A DNA stretch of 64,000 bases from Myxococcus sp. RHSTA-1-4. Its GTDB lineage: Bacteria > Myxococcota > Myxococcia > Myxococcales > Myxococcaceae. This document shows, piece after piece, positions 24,990 through 36,238 of this stretch. The stretch covers positions 62,001-126,000 of the forward strand of contig NZ_JAIQDG010000028.1 in assembly GCF_020037125.1 (NCBI RefSeq). Reading direction: 5' to 3'. Position 1 is the stretch's first letter. Each line of letters begins with the position of its first letter. The notes beneath the pieces are model-generated. The model made no database searches. It was not told where the DNA came from and was given only the letters and a program-made list of their open reading frames with translations. Position numbers and translations under genes: made by a program.

Positions 24990-26159
24990 ATGCCGACCTA
25001 CCCGCAGGGTGCCGTGGACGTGGTGGATGCCGCTGGGGCGCAGAGCGCCACTCGCAAGCTGGAAGAGGCTCGCGAGCTGGCGGTGGACCTGGAGGCGGAC
25101 TCCATGCACGCCTTCCGCGCCCGGCTGTGCTTCCTCCAGCTCGCCACCGATACCGACGTCTTCCTCTTCGACACGCTCCAGCCCGGCGTGGACGCGCGCC
25201 TGCTCGCCCCGCTGATGGCGGACCCGGCGCGCACCAAGTTCTTCCATGCCGCCCAGGGCGACCTGCAGTTCCTCGCCGAGGCCGGCGTGCGGGTGCAGGG
25301 CCTCTTCGACACCCACCGGGCGGCCACGCTGCTCGGCTGGCCCAAGGTGGGCCTGGCCGACGTGGCCCGCGAGCGGCTGGGGGTGGAGCTTCCGAAGGAG
25401 CACCAGCAGTCCGACTTCTCCATCCGCCCGCTGCCGCCGGGCATGCGCGACTACATCGCCAACGACGTGCGCTACCTCACCGAGCTGGGCCGCCAGGTGC
25501 GCGAGGCGTGCCGCGAGGCCGGCATCCTGGAGGAGGTGCTCCTGGACTGCACGCGCCTGTGTGACGAGGCGGTGGCGCGGCCGGACGTGGGCGCGGACTT
25601 CAAGCCCAAGCTGCCTCGCGCCGGGCTGTCCCCCGCCCAGGTGACGCTGGCCAACGCCGTGGCCCACGCGCTGCACCGCAAGCGGCTGGAGTGGGCGGAG
25701 AAGGAGAACGTCCCCATGGGGCGGATGCTCTCCAACATGGCGCTGGGAGACATCGCCGTGAAGCTGCCCGCCAACCCGCGCGAGCTGGCGCGCATGGCCG
25801 GGGTGCGGGGCTCCTTCGTGCGGACGTACGGCGACGCGGTGCTCGCCGTCGTGCGCGAGCATGTGGAGAAGGCGCGCCGGGGCGAGCTGGAGCCGGAGCG
25901 GGAGCAGAAGGGTCCCCGCGACGCGAACCGGCGCAAGCGCGAGGACGCCCTCAAGCAGTTCCGGGTGGAGAAGGCCACCGAGCGCAAGGTGACGCCCAGC
26001 GTGGTGCTGCCCAACCCCGTCCTGGACGTGCTGGCCTCCCAGCCTCCCAAGAGCCTGGAGGAGCTGGCCGCGGTGCCCTACTTCGGAGAGAAACGGCTCC
26101 AGCTCTACGGGCCGGCGCTCATCGAGCTGCTCGCGCAGTACCCGGTGCTCAACAGCTGA
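24990..26159 (+). CDS. rnd: Ribonuclease D
   Basis: A 389-aa DEDDy 3'-5' exoribonuclease. Exonuclease residues are D33 and E35 in VDLEADSMH, D91 in HAAQGDLQFL, and Y155/D159 in DYIANDVRYL. An HRDC domain follows at ~205-290 and a second helical HRDC-like segment ends the protein (PPKSLEELAAVPYFGEKRL). The enzyme matures tRNA and other stable RNA 3' ends. The start is ATG 24990. A charged, Lys/Arg-rich stretch at ~295-330 links the two HRDC regions. It sits divergent to ttcA, another tRNA-related gene; a shared promoter region is likely. Confidence 0.93.
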   Translation: MPTYPQGAVDVVDAAGAQSATRKLEEARELAVDLEADSMHAFRARLCFLQLATDTDVFLFDTLQPGVDARLLAPLMADPARTKFFHAAQGDLQFLAEAGVRVQGLFDTHRAATLLGWPKVGLADVARERLGVELPKEHQQSDFSIRPLPPGMRDYIANDVRYLTELGRQVREACREAGILEEVLLDCTRLCDEAVARPDVGADFKPKLPRAGLSPAQVTLANAVAHALHRKRLEWAEKENVPMGRMLSNMALGDIAVKLPANPRELARMAGVRGSFVRTYGDAVLAVVREHVEKARRGELEPEREQKGPRDANRRKREDALKQFRVEKATERKVTPSVVLPNPVLDVLASQPPKSLEELAAVPYFGEKRLQLYGPALIELLAQYPVLNS

Positions 26160-26331
26160 CACGGGGAGTGACACTCCCACCGCAATCTTCTCGCGCGCGA
26201 GAGGACGAGTCCGGCGTGCCTCGCGCGCGTCAGGGGTGACACCCGCGAGGAACGCTGTCGCGGCGGCGGCGCGGGTGGTGGAATGCCCGCCACTCGTGGG
26301 CCGTCCCGGCTCGCGAGCGGAGAGCTTCCCG

Positions 26332-29079
<2,748 letters not shown>

Positions 29080-29080
29080 A

Positions 29081-29722
29081 TCAGCGCTTGCGCGCCAGCA
29101 TCATCCCGTCGCGCACCGTCAGCAGCACCTGCTCCACGCGAGGGTCCGCCGCCACCTTCGCGTTGAAGGTGACAATCGCGTGGTCATCCGTCGCCTCCGG
29201 CTGCAACACGCGGCCGGACCAGAGCACGTTGTCCGCGACCACCAGCCCGCCCGGACGCAGCAGCGGCAGCACCGCATCCCAGTACGCGCCGTAGCTCCCC
29301 TTGTCCGCGTCGATGAAGGCGAGGTCGAACGGCCCCTCCAGCGTCTTCAGCGTCTCCAGCGCGGGCCCCAGGCGAAGCTGAATCTTCCGCCCGTGGGGAC
29401 TGCGCGCGAAGAAGGAGCGCGCCACCTCGGCGGCCTTGGGGTTGATGTCGCAGGTGACGAGCTCGCCGTCATCCGGCAGCCCCTCCGCCATCATCAGCGC
29501 CGAGTATCCGGTGAATGTCCCGATTTCGAGGACTCGCCGGGCCCCGGAGAGCGCGACGAGGAAGCGCAGGAAGGTGCCCTCCACGCGCCCCACCTGCATC
29601 TGGGGTGAGGCCATCTGCGCATAGGTGATTTCCCGGAGCTCCTCGAAGAGCGGCGCGGGTGCCGTGGTGTGCGCGTGCGCGTACTCCTCGATTTCCGGCG
29701 GTACGAGGGTGAGCTTTGGCAT
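29081..29722 (-). CDS. Class I SAM O-methyltransferase (CCoAOMT-like)
   Basis: A 213-aa cation-dependent O-methyltransferase of the caffeoyl-CoA/catechol type. SAM-binding VLEIGTFTGYSALMMAEGLP (around 68-87), VTCDINPKAAEVA, and the metal/substrate segment DLAFIDADKGSYGAYWD with downstream VADNVLWSGRV are all standard. It methylates hydroxyls of small aromatic or polyketide-like molecules; the substrate is unknown. ATG 29722 is preferred, since the canonical domain begins about 15 residues later. It converges on the M1 peptidase gene with a single-base gap, with no room for a separate terminator. Confidence 0.93.
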   Translation of the reverse strand: MPKLTLVPPEIEEYAHAHTTAPAPLFEELREITYAQMASPQMQVGRVEGTFLRFLVALSGARRVLEIGTFTGYSALMMAEGLPDDGELVTCDINPKAAEVARSFFARSPHGRKIQLRLGPALETLKTLEGPFDLAFIDADKGSYGAYWDAVLPLLRPGGLVVADNVLWSGRVLQPEATDDHAIVTFNAKVAADPRVEQVLLTVRDGMMLARKR

Positions 29723-29817
29723 GGCCCACCGTTTAACACGTCCGTTGAGGCACCTCACTTCGGGTTGCCGTCCGGAACGGCGTGCATAGCTTTGTCGCCG
29801 CTTCGGAGGTGCGCGCC

Positions 29818-30174
29818 ATGCTGGGAGCCAGAGTGGGCGGTGCTCGCGCGGATATCGTCCGATGCATCGCCGCGAGCCTTCAGTGCCAGGCCTCGTGCGA
29901 GGAAGGCATGGCGCGAATGGTGGCTCGCGGACAGCCCGTGGGCTGCGAGGAGGTGCGCCTGCTCCGGCAATGTGCGGAGCTCTGCGAGCTGAACGTGCGC
30001 GCCCTGAAGAAGGAGAGCCGGCTGGCCCGCCGCACCGCGAGCCTGTGCTTCGAGCTGGGCAACCGGGTGGCCCGCACCGCGTGGCTGGACGCGGAGGACG
30101 CGGCCTCGTACGCGCTCGCCAGGGACGCGCTGCAGCTCGCCCGCGCGTGCCGGCCGCTGCTGTTCGCCTGCTGA
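29818..30174 (+). CDS. Cys-rich four-helix protein, DUF326/copper-storage-like
   Basis: A 118-aa helical protein with cysteines spaced along helices: IVRCIAASLQCQASCEEGM, then VGCEEVRLLRQCAELCELN, then TASLCFEL, then ARACRPLLFAC. The C-x6-C-x3-C and C-x3-C spacings resemble the DUF326 four-helix-bundle family, whose Csp members store copper(I) on inward-facing cysteines. This protein has fewer cysteines than true Csps, so binding capacity would be lower or the ligand different. ATG 29818 has GGAGG 8 bp upstream; a GTG at 29782 is less likely. It stands alone between divergent and tandem neighbours. Confidence 0.65.
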   Translation: MLGARVGGARADIVRCIAASLQCQASCEEGMARMVARGQPVGCEEVRLLRQCAELCELNVRALKKESRLARRTASLCFELGNRVARTAWLDAEDAASYALARDALQLARACRPLLFAC

Positions 30175-30231
30175 CAGTCAGGGCTTGTCAGCAGCGCCGT
30201 CTTTCCGGGAGATAGGCCTCCGAGGTCTCCC

Positions 30232-30843
30232 GTGACGAACGCCTTCCTCATCGGCCCCACCGTGTACCTGCGCCCGCTGGAGCGCGAGGACGCGCCCCGG
30301 CTGGCCGGCTATCTCAACAACCCCGCGGTGCGCCGCACGCTGGCCACCTACCGGCCCATCACCGTGGCGCAGGAGCAGGCGCGGCTCGAGGCGCTGACGA
30401 GCAGCGACCAGGACGTGGCGCTCGGCGTGGTGCTCCGGGACGGGGACATCCTGCTCGGCGTCACCGGGCTGCACCGGCTGGACTTCCGCAGCCATCAAGC
30501 CGAGTTCGGCCTCTTCATCGGCGACTCGACCCACTGGGGCAAGGGGCTGGGCACCGAGACCACGCGGCTGATGCTGGACTACGGCTTCGGCACGCTGAAC
30601 CTGAACAAGGTGTGGCTCCAGGTCTACGGGCACCACACCTCGGCCCAGCGCGTGTACGAGAAGGCCGGCTTCCGCCGCGAGGGCGTGCAGCGCGAGCAGT
30701 ACTTCGTGGAGGGGCGCTACGTGGACGGTATCCTGATGGGCATCCTCCGCGCGGAGTGGACACCCCTGCTGCCGGAGCTGCGCGAGGTGGCGAAGGAGGC
30801 CTCCTCGCGCCAGAACCGAGGGCCCTACAACGTGACGCCGTAG
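30232..30843 (+). CDS. GNAT acetyltransferase, RimJ/RimL type
   Basis: A 203-aa GNAT protein. The RimJ/L-type core is clear: VYLRPLEREDAPRL at the start, EFGLFIGDSTHWGKGLGTET (acetyl-CoA pyrophosphate loop with Gly residues, ~87-106), LNLNKVWLQVYGHHTSAQRVYEKAGF and EGVQREQYFVEGRYVDGILM near the end. Members acetylate protein N-termini, antibiotics or small amines. The start is GTG 30232. Its 3' end overlaps the convergent M32 gene by 19 bp, so transcripts of the two are partly antisense. Confidence 0.9.
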   Translation: MTNAFLIGPTVYLRPLEREDAPRLAGYLNNPAVRRTLATYRPITVAQEQARLEALTSSDQDVALGVVLRDGDILLGVTGLHRLDFRSHQAEFGLFIGDSTHWGKGLGTETTRLMLDYGFGTLNLNKVWLQVYGHHTSAQRVYEKAGFRREGVQREQYFVEGRYVDGILMGILRAEWTPLLPELREVAKEASSRQNRGPYNVTP

Positions 30844-32315
30844 AGCGCGCCGTACTTCGACTTCAGGTACGCCAGGAAGTCGGTGTCCGAGAGGCCGTGC
30901 CCCGTCACCCCGCGCACCAGCTCCTCCGCGGGCAGGCGGAAGCCCTGGCTGTGGACGTGGGTGCGCAGCCAGTCGCGAAGGGGCAGCAGCTCGCCCCGGC
31001 GCAGGTGGCCGGTGAGGTCCGGCAGCGCGCGCTCGGCGGCGCGGTAGAGGGACGCCGCGTAGAGGTTGCCCAGCGAGTACGTGGGGAAGTAGCCCAGCTC
31101 GCCCCAGGCCCAGTGGATGTCCTGGAGCACGCCGCGCGTGTCGTCGGGTGGAGTGATTCCCAGGTACTTCTCCATCCGCGCGTTCCAGGCGGCGGGCAGG
31201 TCCTCCAGCGGCAGCTCGTCGCGCACCAGGAGCAGCTCCAGCTCGTAACGCAGGACGATGTGGAGGTTGTACGTCACCTCGTCCGACTCGATGCGGATGA
31301 GCGAGGGGCTCACCTCGTTGACGGCCATGTGGAAGCCGTCCAGGTCCACGCCGGCCAGCGCCTCCGGGAAGGCGGCGCGCAGCGCGGGGAAGTAGTGCTC
31401 CCAGAAGGGCCGGCTCCGGCCGACGATGTTCTCCCACAGCCGGGACTGGGACTCGTGCAGGCCCATGGAGGGCGCCGAGGCCAGGGGCGTGCGGTAGTGC
31501 TCGGGCGCGAAGCCCTGCTCGTACAGGCCGTGGCCCGCCTCGTGGATGGTGCTGAAGATGGCGGGCAGCGGAGTGGACTCGTCCACGTGCGTGGTGAGGC
31601 GCACGTCCAGCGGGTGCGTGCCTCCCGTGAAGGGGTGGATGCTGAGGTCCTGCCGGCCCGCCTCCAGGTCGAAGCCCATGTCCTTGAGCAGCCGCAGCGT
31701 GAAGGCCCACTGCGCGTCCTTGTCGTACCGCCGCCCGTCGAAGAGGCGGGGCACCTCGCGCCGCGCCCCGGCGAGCTTGCCCACCATGGGGATGAGGTGC
31801 TCGCGCAGCGCGGTCAGCACGGGGGTGAGCCGCTCCACGCGCATGCCGGGCTCGTGGCCCTCCAGCAGCGCGTCATAGCGCTCGCCGCCATGGCCGTAGG
31901 CGTCGGCCTGCTCGCGGCGCAGCTCCAGCAGGCGCCTCAGGGCGGGCTGGAAGAGGGCGAAGCGGCGCTCCTTGCGCGCCTCGCGCCAGGCGTGGAGCGC
32001 CCGGCTCTGGGCCTCGGCCAGGGCCTTCACCAGGTCCGAGGGCACGCGCACCTCGCGCTCCCGGTCGCGGGAGAGCACGCGCACCATGGCGCGCTCGTCC
32101 TCGGAGAGGTCCTGCGTGGAGGCCTTCGCCAGGGCCTCGCCCAGCCGGGGGTCCACCAGGCGCTCGTGGTGCAGCCCCTGGAGCGTGGAGAGCTGATGGG
32201 CCCGCGCGGGGCCCGCCTTGGCGGGGAGGTACGTCTCCTGGTCCCAGGTGGCCAGGCCGATGAGTCCTTGGAGGTCGCGAAGCTCCTGCATTCGGGAGAG
32301 CAGCCAGGTGTCCAT
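30825..32315 (-). CDS. M32 carboxypeptidase (thermostable carboxypeptidase Taq type)
   Basis: A 496-aa cytosolic zinc carboxypeptidase of family M32. The zinc site is HEAGH (258-262) in IFSTIHEAGHGLYEQGF, with the downstream Glu in MGLHESQSRLWENIVGRS. IHPFTGG and DVRLTT upstream and IRIESDEVTYNLHIVLRYE downstream are standard family blocks. It removes C-terminal residues from peptides. The start is ATG 32315. Length matches the family norm (~500 aa). It converges with and overlaps the GNAT gene by 19 bp and is divergent from the 180-aa unknown gene by 71 bp. Confidence 0.94.
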   Translation of the reverse strand: MDTWLLSRMQELRDLQGLIGLATWDQETYLPAKAGPARAHQLSTLQGLHHERLVDPRLGEALAKASTQDLSEDERAMVRVLSRDREREVRVPSDLVKALAEAQSRALHAWREARKERRFALFQPALRRLLELRREQADAYGHGGERYDALLEGHEPGMRVERLTPVLTALREHLIPMVGKLAGARREVPRLFDGRRYDKDAQWAFTLRLLKDMGFDLEAGRQDLSIHPFTGGTHPLDVRLTTHVDESTPLPAIFSTIHEAGHGLYEQGFAPEHYRTPLASAPSMGLHESQSRLWENIVGRSRPFWEHYFPALRAAFPEALAGVDLDGFHMAVNEVSPSLIRIESDEVTYNLHIVLRYELELLLVRDELPLEDLPAAWNARMEKYLGITPPDDTRGVLQDIHWAWGELGYFPTYSLGNLYAASLYRAAERALPDLTGHLRRGELLPLRDWLRTHVHSQGFRLPAEELVRGVTGHGLSDTDFLAYLKSKYGALYGVTL

Positions 32316-32386
32316 GCCCGGGATTCTTAGCGCGCTTCGTGGCGGTCCTTCACGGGAGACGTACTCGGGGGTATGAGGGCTGCGCG

Positions 32387-32929
32387 ATGGCCAACGTCCT
32401 CAAATTCTTCATGTCGCCCGACGATGAAGTCGCCTTCTTCCGCTTCCTGGAGCGCTACCCGCTGGAGGTGTACCCCCGGCGCGTCCCCGAGGACTGGGAG
32501 ACCTTCCGCGCCACCCTGGAGAACATCCCCCGGCTCCCGCCGGAGGACCTCTACATGGTGGCCACCGACATCGGCGCCGCCATCGTGGACAAGGTGAAGC
32601 GCGGGCCGGACAAGGGCCACTGGCGCATCGACGAGGTGCGCTCGCCCGTCATCTTCATGGAGCGCTCGCGCCCCAACGAGGAGGGCGAATTGCTCAACGG
32701 CCAGCTCTGGGCGGAGCTGGACATCACCGCGCAGACGGGCCGGAAGAACGCGGCACCGGACAGGTTCCGGCGCCTGTTCATGGAGATTGAGGAGTTCGTG
32801 AAGAAGACCTACCGCAAGGGCGAGCCCAAGGGCTTCTTCGTCGGCCCCAAGGCCGCGCGCCTCTACAAGGAGGGGCTCGTCCTGCGCGATTCCGCCTTCC
32901 GCGGCGGCACGGTGGCTCCCTACAAGTAG
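32387..32929 (+). CDS. Uncharacterised 180-aa protein
   Basis: A soluble, charged 180-aa protein that I do not recognise. It opens with a hydrophobic-aromatic stretch, FFMSPDDEVAFFRFLERYPL, continues with SPVIFMERSRPNEEGEL and GQLWAELDIT (likely strands of a sheet), and ends with an amphipathic helix FRRLFMEIEEFVKKTYRKG plus a FFVGPKAARLYKEGL segment. There are no cysteines, signal peptide or membrane segment. The absence of long low-complexity runs and the normal codon use suggest a real folded domain. The ATG at 32387 has only a weak upstream purine run. It converges on prfC with 22 bp between. Confidence 0.75.
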   Translation: MANVLKFFMSPDDEVAFFRFLERYPLEVYPRRVPEDWETFRATLENIPRLPPEDLYMVATDIGAAIVDKVKRGPDKGHWRIDEVRSPVIFMERSRPNEEGELLNGQLWAELDITAQTGRKNAAPDRFRRLFMEIEEFVKKTYRKGEPKGFFVGPKAARLYKEGLVLRDSAFRGGTVAPYK

Positions 32930-32938
32930 GAGCCACCG
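32910..32938. terminator. Strong hairpin spanning the stop codon, convergent junction
   Basis: The last codons and stop of the 180-aa gene fold into a near-perfect hairpin: CGGTGGCTCCCTAC pairs with GTAGGAGCCACCG (about 13 bp, one bulged C) around AA. The TAG stop lies in the 3' arm. It sits 14 bp from the end of convergent prfC, so it could end transcripts from both sides, although no T-tract is present. Confidence 0.5.
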
Positions 32939-32951
32939 CCGTCACCGGGGA

Positions 32952-34577
32952 CTAGGAGCCGGTGGCCGCCTCGGCCACCTTGCGGAGCATGGGCGCCTCG
33001 GAGAGGAACTTCAGCTCCGGGTGCTTGTCCTCGGCGTGCTGGAGCGCCCAGTCGTCGCGGAAGAGCACCAGGGGCAGTCCGTCCCGGTCCTGCACCGTCT
33101 GACGGTTGCCCTCCCAGTCGAACGACTTGGGGTCGAAGTTGGGCCCCACCACCCAGCGCGCGTGGCTGAAGGGCAGCCGGTCCAGGGCAATCTTCGCCCC
33201 GTACTCGTGCTCCAGCCGGTACTGCAGCACCTCGAACTGGAGCGCGCCGACCACGCCCACGATGGGGTCCTTCATGCCCATGTGGAGCTGCTGGAAGATC
33301 TGGACCGTGCCCTCCTCGGAGAGCTGCTCCAGCCCCTTCTCCATCTGCTTGCGGCGCAGCGGGTCCTTGGAGCGCACCACGGCGAAGTGCTCCGGGCTGA
33401 AGCGCGGCACGCCCTCGAACTCCACCTCGTTGCCCTCCGCCAGCGTGTCGCCGATGCGGTACTGCCCCGGGTCGAACAGGCCGATGACGTCCCCGGGCCA
33501 CGCGTCTTCAATCGCCGTGCGCTCGGCGGCCATGAACTGGCTCGGCTTCGCGAGGCGCACTTCCTTGCCCAGGCGCGAGTGGAAGGCGCTCATGCCCTTC
33601 ACGTAGCGGCCGCTCACCACGCGCATGAAGGCGATGCGGTCGCGGTGCGCCGGGTCCATGTTCGCCTGAATCTTGAAGACGAAGCCCGCGAACTTGGGAT
33701 TGGTCGGCTCGCGCGGGCCCTTCGTCGTGGGCCGCGAGGTGGGCGCCGGCGCCAGGTCCAGGAAGGCATCCAGGAACGGGCGCACGCCGAAGTTCGTCAT
33801 GGCGCTGCCGAAGAACATGGGCGACAGCTGCCCGGAGTCGCACTTCTCGCGGGTGAACTCGTCGCCGCCGATGTCCAGCAGCTCGATGTCGCCGTGCAGC
33901 TTCGCCAGCTCCGCCTCGGTGAGGACGGTCTTGATTTCGTCCGAGTCGATGGACACCGAGCGCTCGGCCACCTCCGACTCGCCGTGGGAGCCCTCGGCGG
34001 AGAAGACGTGGACGACGCGGGCCTGCCGGTCATAGACGCCCCGGAAGTCCGGCCCCATGCCGATGGGCCAGTTCATCGGATAGGAGCGGATGCCGAGCAC
34101 CTGCTCCAGCTCGTCCATCAGGTCCAGCGGCTCGCGGCCGTACCGGTCCAGCTTGTTGACGAAGGTGAAGATGGGGATGCCGCGCATGCGGCAGACCTTG
34201 AAGAGCTTCTTCGTCTGGGGCTCCACGCCCTTGGCCGCGTCGATGAGCATCACCGCCGAGTCCGCCGCCGCGAGGGTGCGGTAGGTGTCCTCGGAGAAGT
34301 CCTGGTGGCCCGGGGTGTCGAGCAGGTTCACCGCGTGGTCGCGGTAGGCGAACTGGAGCACGGACGAGGTGACGGAGATTCCACGCTCCTTCTCCAGCTC
34401 CATCCAGTCGCTGGTGGCGTGCCGCCGCGCCCGCTTGGCCTTCACGCTGCCGGCCAGGTGGATGGCGCCGCCGTAGAGCAGCAGCTTCTCCGTGAGCGTG
34501 GTCTTACCCGCGTCGGGGTGGGAGATGATGGCGAAGGTGCGCCGCCGGGCGACCTCCCTGTCGAGCTCGTTCGTCAT
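32952..34577 (-). CDS. prfC: Peptide chain release factor 3 (RF3)
   Basis: A 541-aa translational GTPase. G1 is SHPDAGKTT (19-27), with the RF3-typical loop KAKRARRHATSDWMELEKERG (split over ~46-66), G3 LLDTPGHQDFSEDTYR, G4 FVNKLDR, and C-terminal VGALQFEVLQYRLEHEYG. RF3 recycles RF1/RF2 from ribosomes after peptide release using GTP. Length matches the family. The start is ATG 34577. It is monocistronic as far as can be seen, with 125 bp to the upstream ion-channel gene end. No unusual residues were noted. Confidence 0.96.
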   Translation of the reverse strand: MTNELDREVARRRTFAIISHPDAGKTTLTEKLLLYGGAIHLAGSVKAKRARRHATSDWMELEKERGISVTSSVLQFAYRDHAVNLLDTPGHQDFSEDTYRTLAAADSAVMLIDAAKGVEPQTKKLFKVCRMRGIPIFTFVNKLDRYGREPLDLMDELEQVLGIRSYPMNWPIGMGPDFRGVYDRQARVVHVFSAEGSHGESEVAERSVSIDSDEIKTVLTEAELAKLHGDIELLDIGGDEFTREKCDSGQLSPMFFGSAMTNFGVRPFLDAFLDLAPAPTSRPTTKGPREPTNPKFAGFVFKIQANMDPAHRDRIAFMRVVSGRYVKGMSAFHSRLGKEVRLAKPSQFMAAERTAIEDAWPGDVIGLFDPGQYRIGDTLAEGNEVEFEGVPRFSPEHFAVVRSKDPLRRKQMEKGLEQLSEEGTVQIFQQLHMGMKDPIVGVVGALQFEVLQYRLEHEYGAKIALDRLPFSHARWVVGPNFDPKSFDWEGNRQTVQDRDGLPLVLFRDDWALQHAEDKHPELKFLSEAPMLRKVAEAATGS

Positions 34578-34702
34578 GACCCGGGGCCAACTATCACGGG
34601 CGGTCTTTCCTTGCAGCCCGCAACGAGCGCCGGGCGGTCAGGCCGGACCCCGGACGGCTCGGCGGGGGCCTTCCGCTCCCCTTCCCCACCCGCCCTGGAG
34701 CC

Positions 34703-35563
34703 TCAGCCGAGCAGCTTCCGCTTGGCGGCGGTGAACTCCTCGGCGGTGAGGTGGCCGCGCTCCCGGAGGACGGCCAGCCGCTCCAGCTCGGAGGCCAGGG
34801 TGGGAGCGGAGGAGGCCGTGGGCTGGCTCGCCTCCTGGTCCGCGGTGAGCAGGGCGTTGCTCAGGCTGGAGGCCACCATGCCAATGAGGCCAATGCCCAT
34901 CAGCATCAGCACCGTGGCGCAGACACGCGCCAGGCCCGTCTGCGGGGTGATGTCGCCGTAGCCCACGGTGGTGGCGGTGACGATGGCCCACCAGACCGCG
35001 TCCGGGAACTGAGACAGGCTGGGGTTGGTGTGCCGCTCCAGCACCCACACCACGGTGGCCATCCCCATCACCACCGCGAAGGCCACGAGCAGCGTGTGGC
35101 CCAGCTTGTAGCGGTTGAACAGCGCATCCAGCACGGTGAGGGTGCGCATGCGGCGGTACGCTGTGAGCAGCCGCAGCAGGCGCAGCAGCCGCGTCAGGCG
35201 CAGGAGCTGGGCGGCGCGCAGCAGGCTGAGGCCCTCCGCGTACAGGGGCACCAGGCCGGGCAGCTCGTACCAGTGGCGGCGCAGGAAGTCCCCGCGGTCC
35301 TTCGCCCGCGACAGCCCCCAGAGGAAGTCGCCAAGGAAGATGAGGACGAAGCCCAGGTCGATGGCGGCGAGCACCTGGAAGCGAGGGTCCGGCCACTGCA
35401 GTCCCTCCAGCTCCACGTAGAAGATGGGGCCCAGGCTCGCGAGGGCCAGCACCATCATCACGAAGTCCCGCAGGGCGGGTGCGCGGGACTCGGTGGCCCG
35501 CGCTTCCTCTTCCGTGACGGGTCTTGCCTCCACTACCTGGGAAACGACTTCCTCGGGTCTCAT
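34703..35563 (-). CDS. Voltage-gated K+ channel-like protein with C-terminal SHOCT
   Basis: A 286-aa six-helix K+ channel subunit. The S4 voltage sensor is evident at ~116-141 as regularly spaced arginines (LLRLTRLLRLLRLLTAYRRM). The pore loop carries the selectivity filter TTVGYGD (198-204) followed by the S6 helix VLMLMGIGLIGMVASSL. The cytoplasmic end has a SHOCT-like helix pair (LERLAVLRERGHLTAEEF, ~259-276), which in other proteins mediates oligomer assembly. It likely forms a tetrameric inner-membrane channel. ATG 35563 is the first sensible start; longer frames upstream run into the repeat array and are artefacts. It is divergent from the helix-hairpin-helix gene across that array. Confidence 0.92.
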   Translation of the reverse strand: MRPEEVVSQVVEARPVTEEEARATESRAPALRDFVMMVLALASLGPIFYVELEGLQWPDPRFQVLAAIDLGFVLIFLGDFLWGLSRAKDRGDFLRRHWYELPGLVPLYAEGLSLLRAAQLLRLTRLLRLLRLLTAYRRMRTLTVLDALFNRYKLGHTLLVAFAVVMGMATVVWVLERHTNPSLSQFPDAVWWAIVTATTVGYGDITPQTGLARVCATVLMLMGIGLIGMVASSLSNALLTADQEASQPTASSAPTLASELERLAVLRERGHLTAEEFTAAKRKLLG

Positions 35564-35654
35564 CGGCCCGGCACGGTAGCGCTCCGTCGCATCGGCTGGG
35601 AATCCCGCAGCGGGAGGGCCACCCGGGGAGCGGACGGGCGTCGGGATGTGCCCT

Positions 35655-36140
35655 GGCCAGAGGGCAGACGGCGGACGGCGGAATGGAGCCTCCATTCCAC
35701 CCGGCGCGCCCCGGGTCACCCGTGAGCCCCACCCGGCCTGAGCGCAGGTGGCGGAACGGAACGTCCATTCCACCCACAGCGCCCCGCACCACCGCGAAGC
35801 TCCCCCAGCCAGAGGGCAGTCGGCGGAACGGAACGTCCATTCCACCCACAGCGCCCCGCACCACCGCGAAGCTCCCCCAGCCAGAGGGCAGTCGGCGGAA
35901 TGGAATGTCCGTTCCGCACGGCACGCCCTGGGTCACCCCGCGAGGCCCGCCCAGCCAGAGGGCAGACGGCGGAATGGAATGTCCGTTCCACACGGCGCGC
36001 CCTGGGTCACCCCGCGAGGCCCGCCCGGCCAGAGGGCAGGCGGCGGAATGGAATGTCCGTTCCACACGGCGCGCCCCGGGTCACCCGTGAGCCCCACCCG
36101 GCCGGAGGGCAGGCGATGGAATGGAACGTCCGTTCCGCCG
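35655..36140. repeat. Seven-unit ~73-bp tandem repeat with conserved 19-nt hairpin core
   Basis: Seven head-to-tail units fill most of the 675-bp gap between divergent genes. Each has GGCCAGAGGGCAG-type sequence, then a 19-nt core of the form GGAAYGGANNNTCCRTTCC. Cores begin at 35680, 35753, 35825, 35897, 35971, 36045 and 36118 (periods 73, 72, 72, 74, 74, 73). Core arms pair around a 3-nt loop: unit 1 is perfect, and the others have one wobble or mismatch at position 5. Units 2-3 share one tail (ACCCACAGCGCC), units 4-6 another (GGTCACC with GCGAGG or GTGAGC). Open frames across the array are by-products of the period not disrupting them. A multi-site protein-binding or RNA-hairpin array is possible; whole units, including the spacers, are conserved, unlike CRISPR. 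The remaining ~90 bp at each end show nothing notable. Confidence 0.9.
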
Positions 36141-36238
36141 GCCGCCCACCGTGCCCTCCTGGACGCCCTGCTCCGCGCCCGGTGTGCCAGGTCCGGGGCT
36201 GGACGTCGCCACTCCGTCGCCCCACCTTCACGGTAGTC

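Noticed and set aside
35717..36120. Protein-coding reading of the tandem array (long frames on both strands)
   Set aside because: Frames stay open only because the repeats lack stops; the translation is the repeated unit itself and has no folded-domain character.
35655..36140. Possible CRISPR array
   Set aside because: Whole 73-bp units are conserved including between cores; there are no unique spacers of uniform length and no cas genes in the window.
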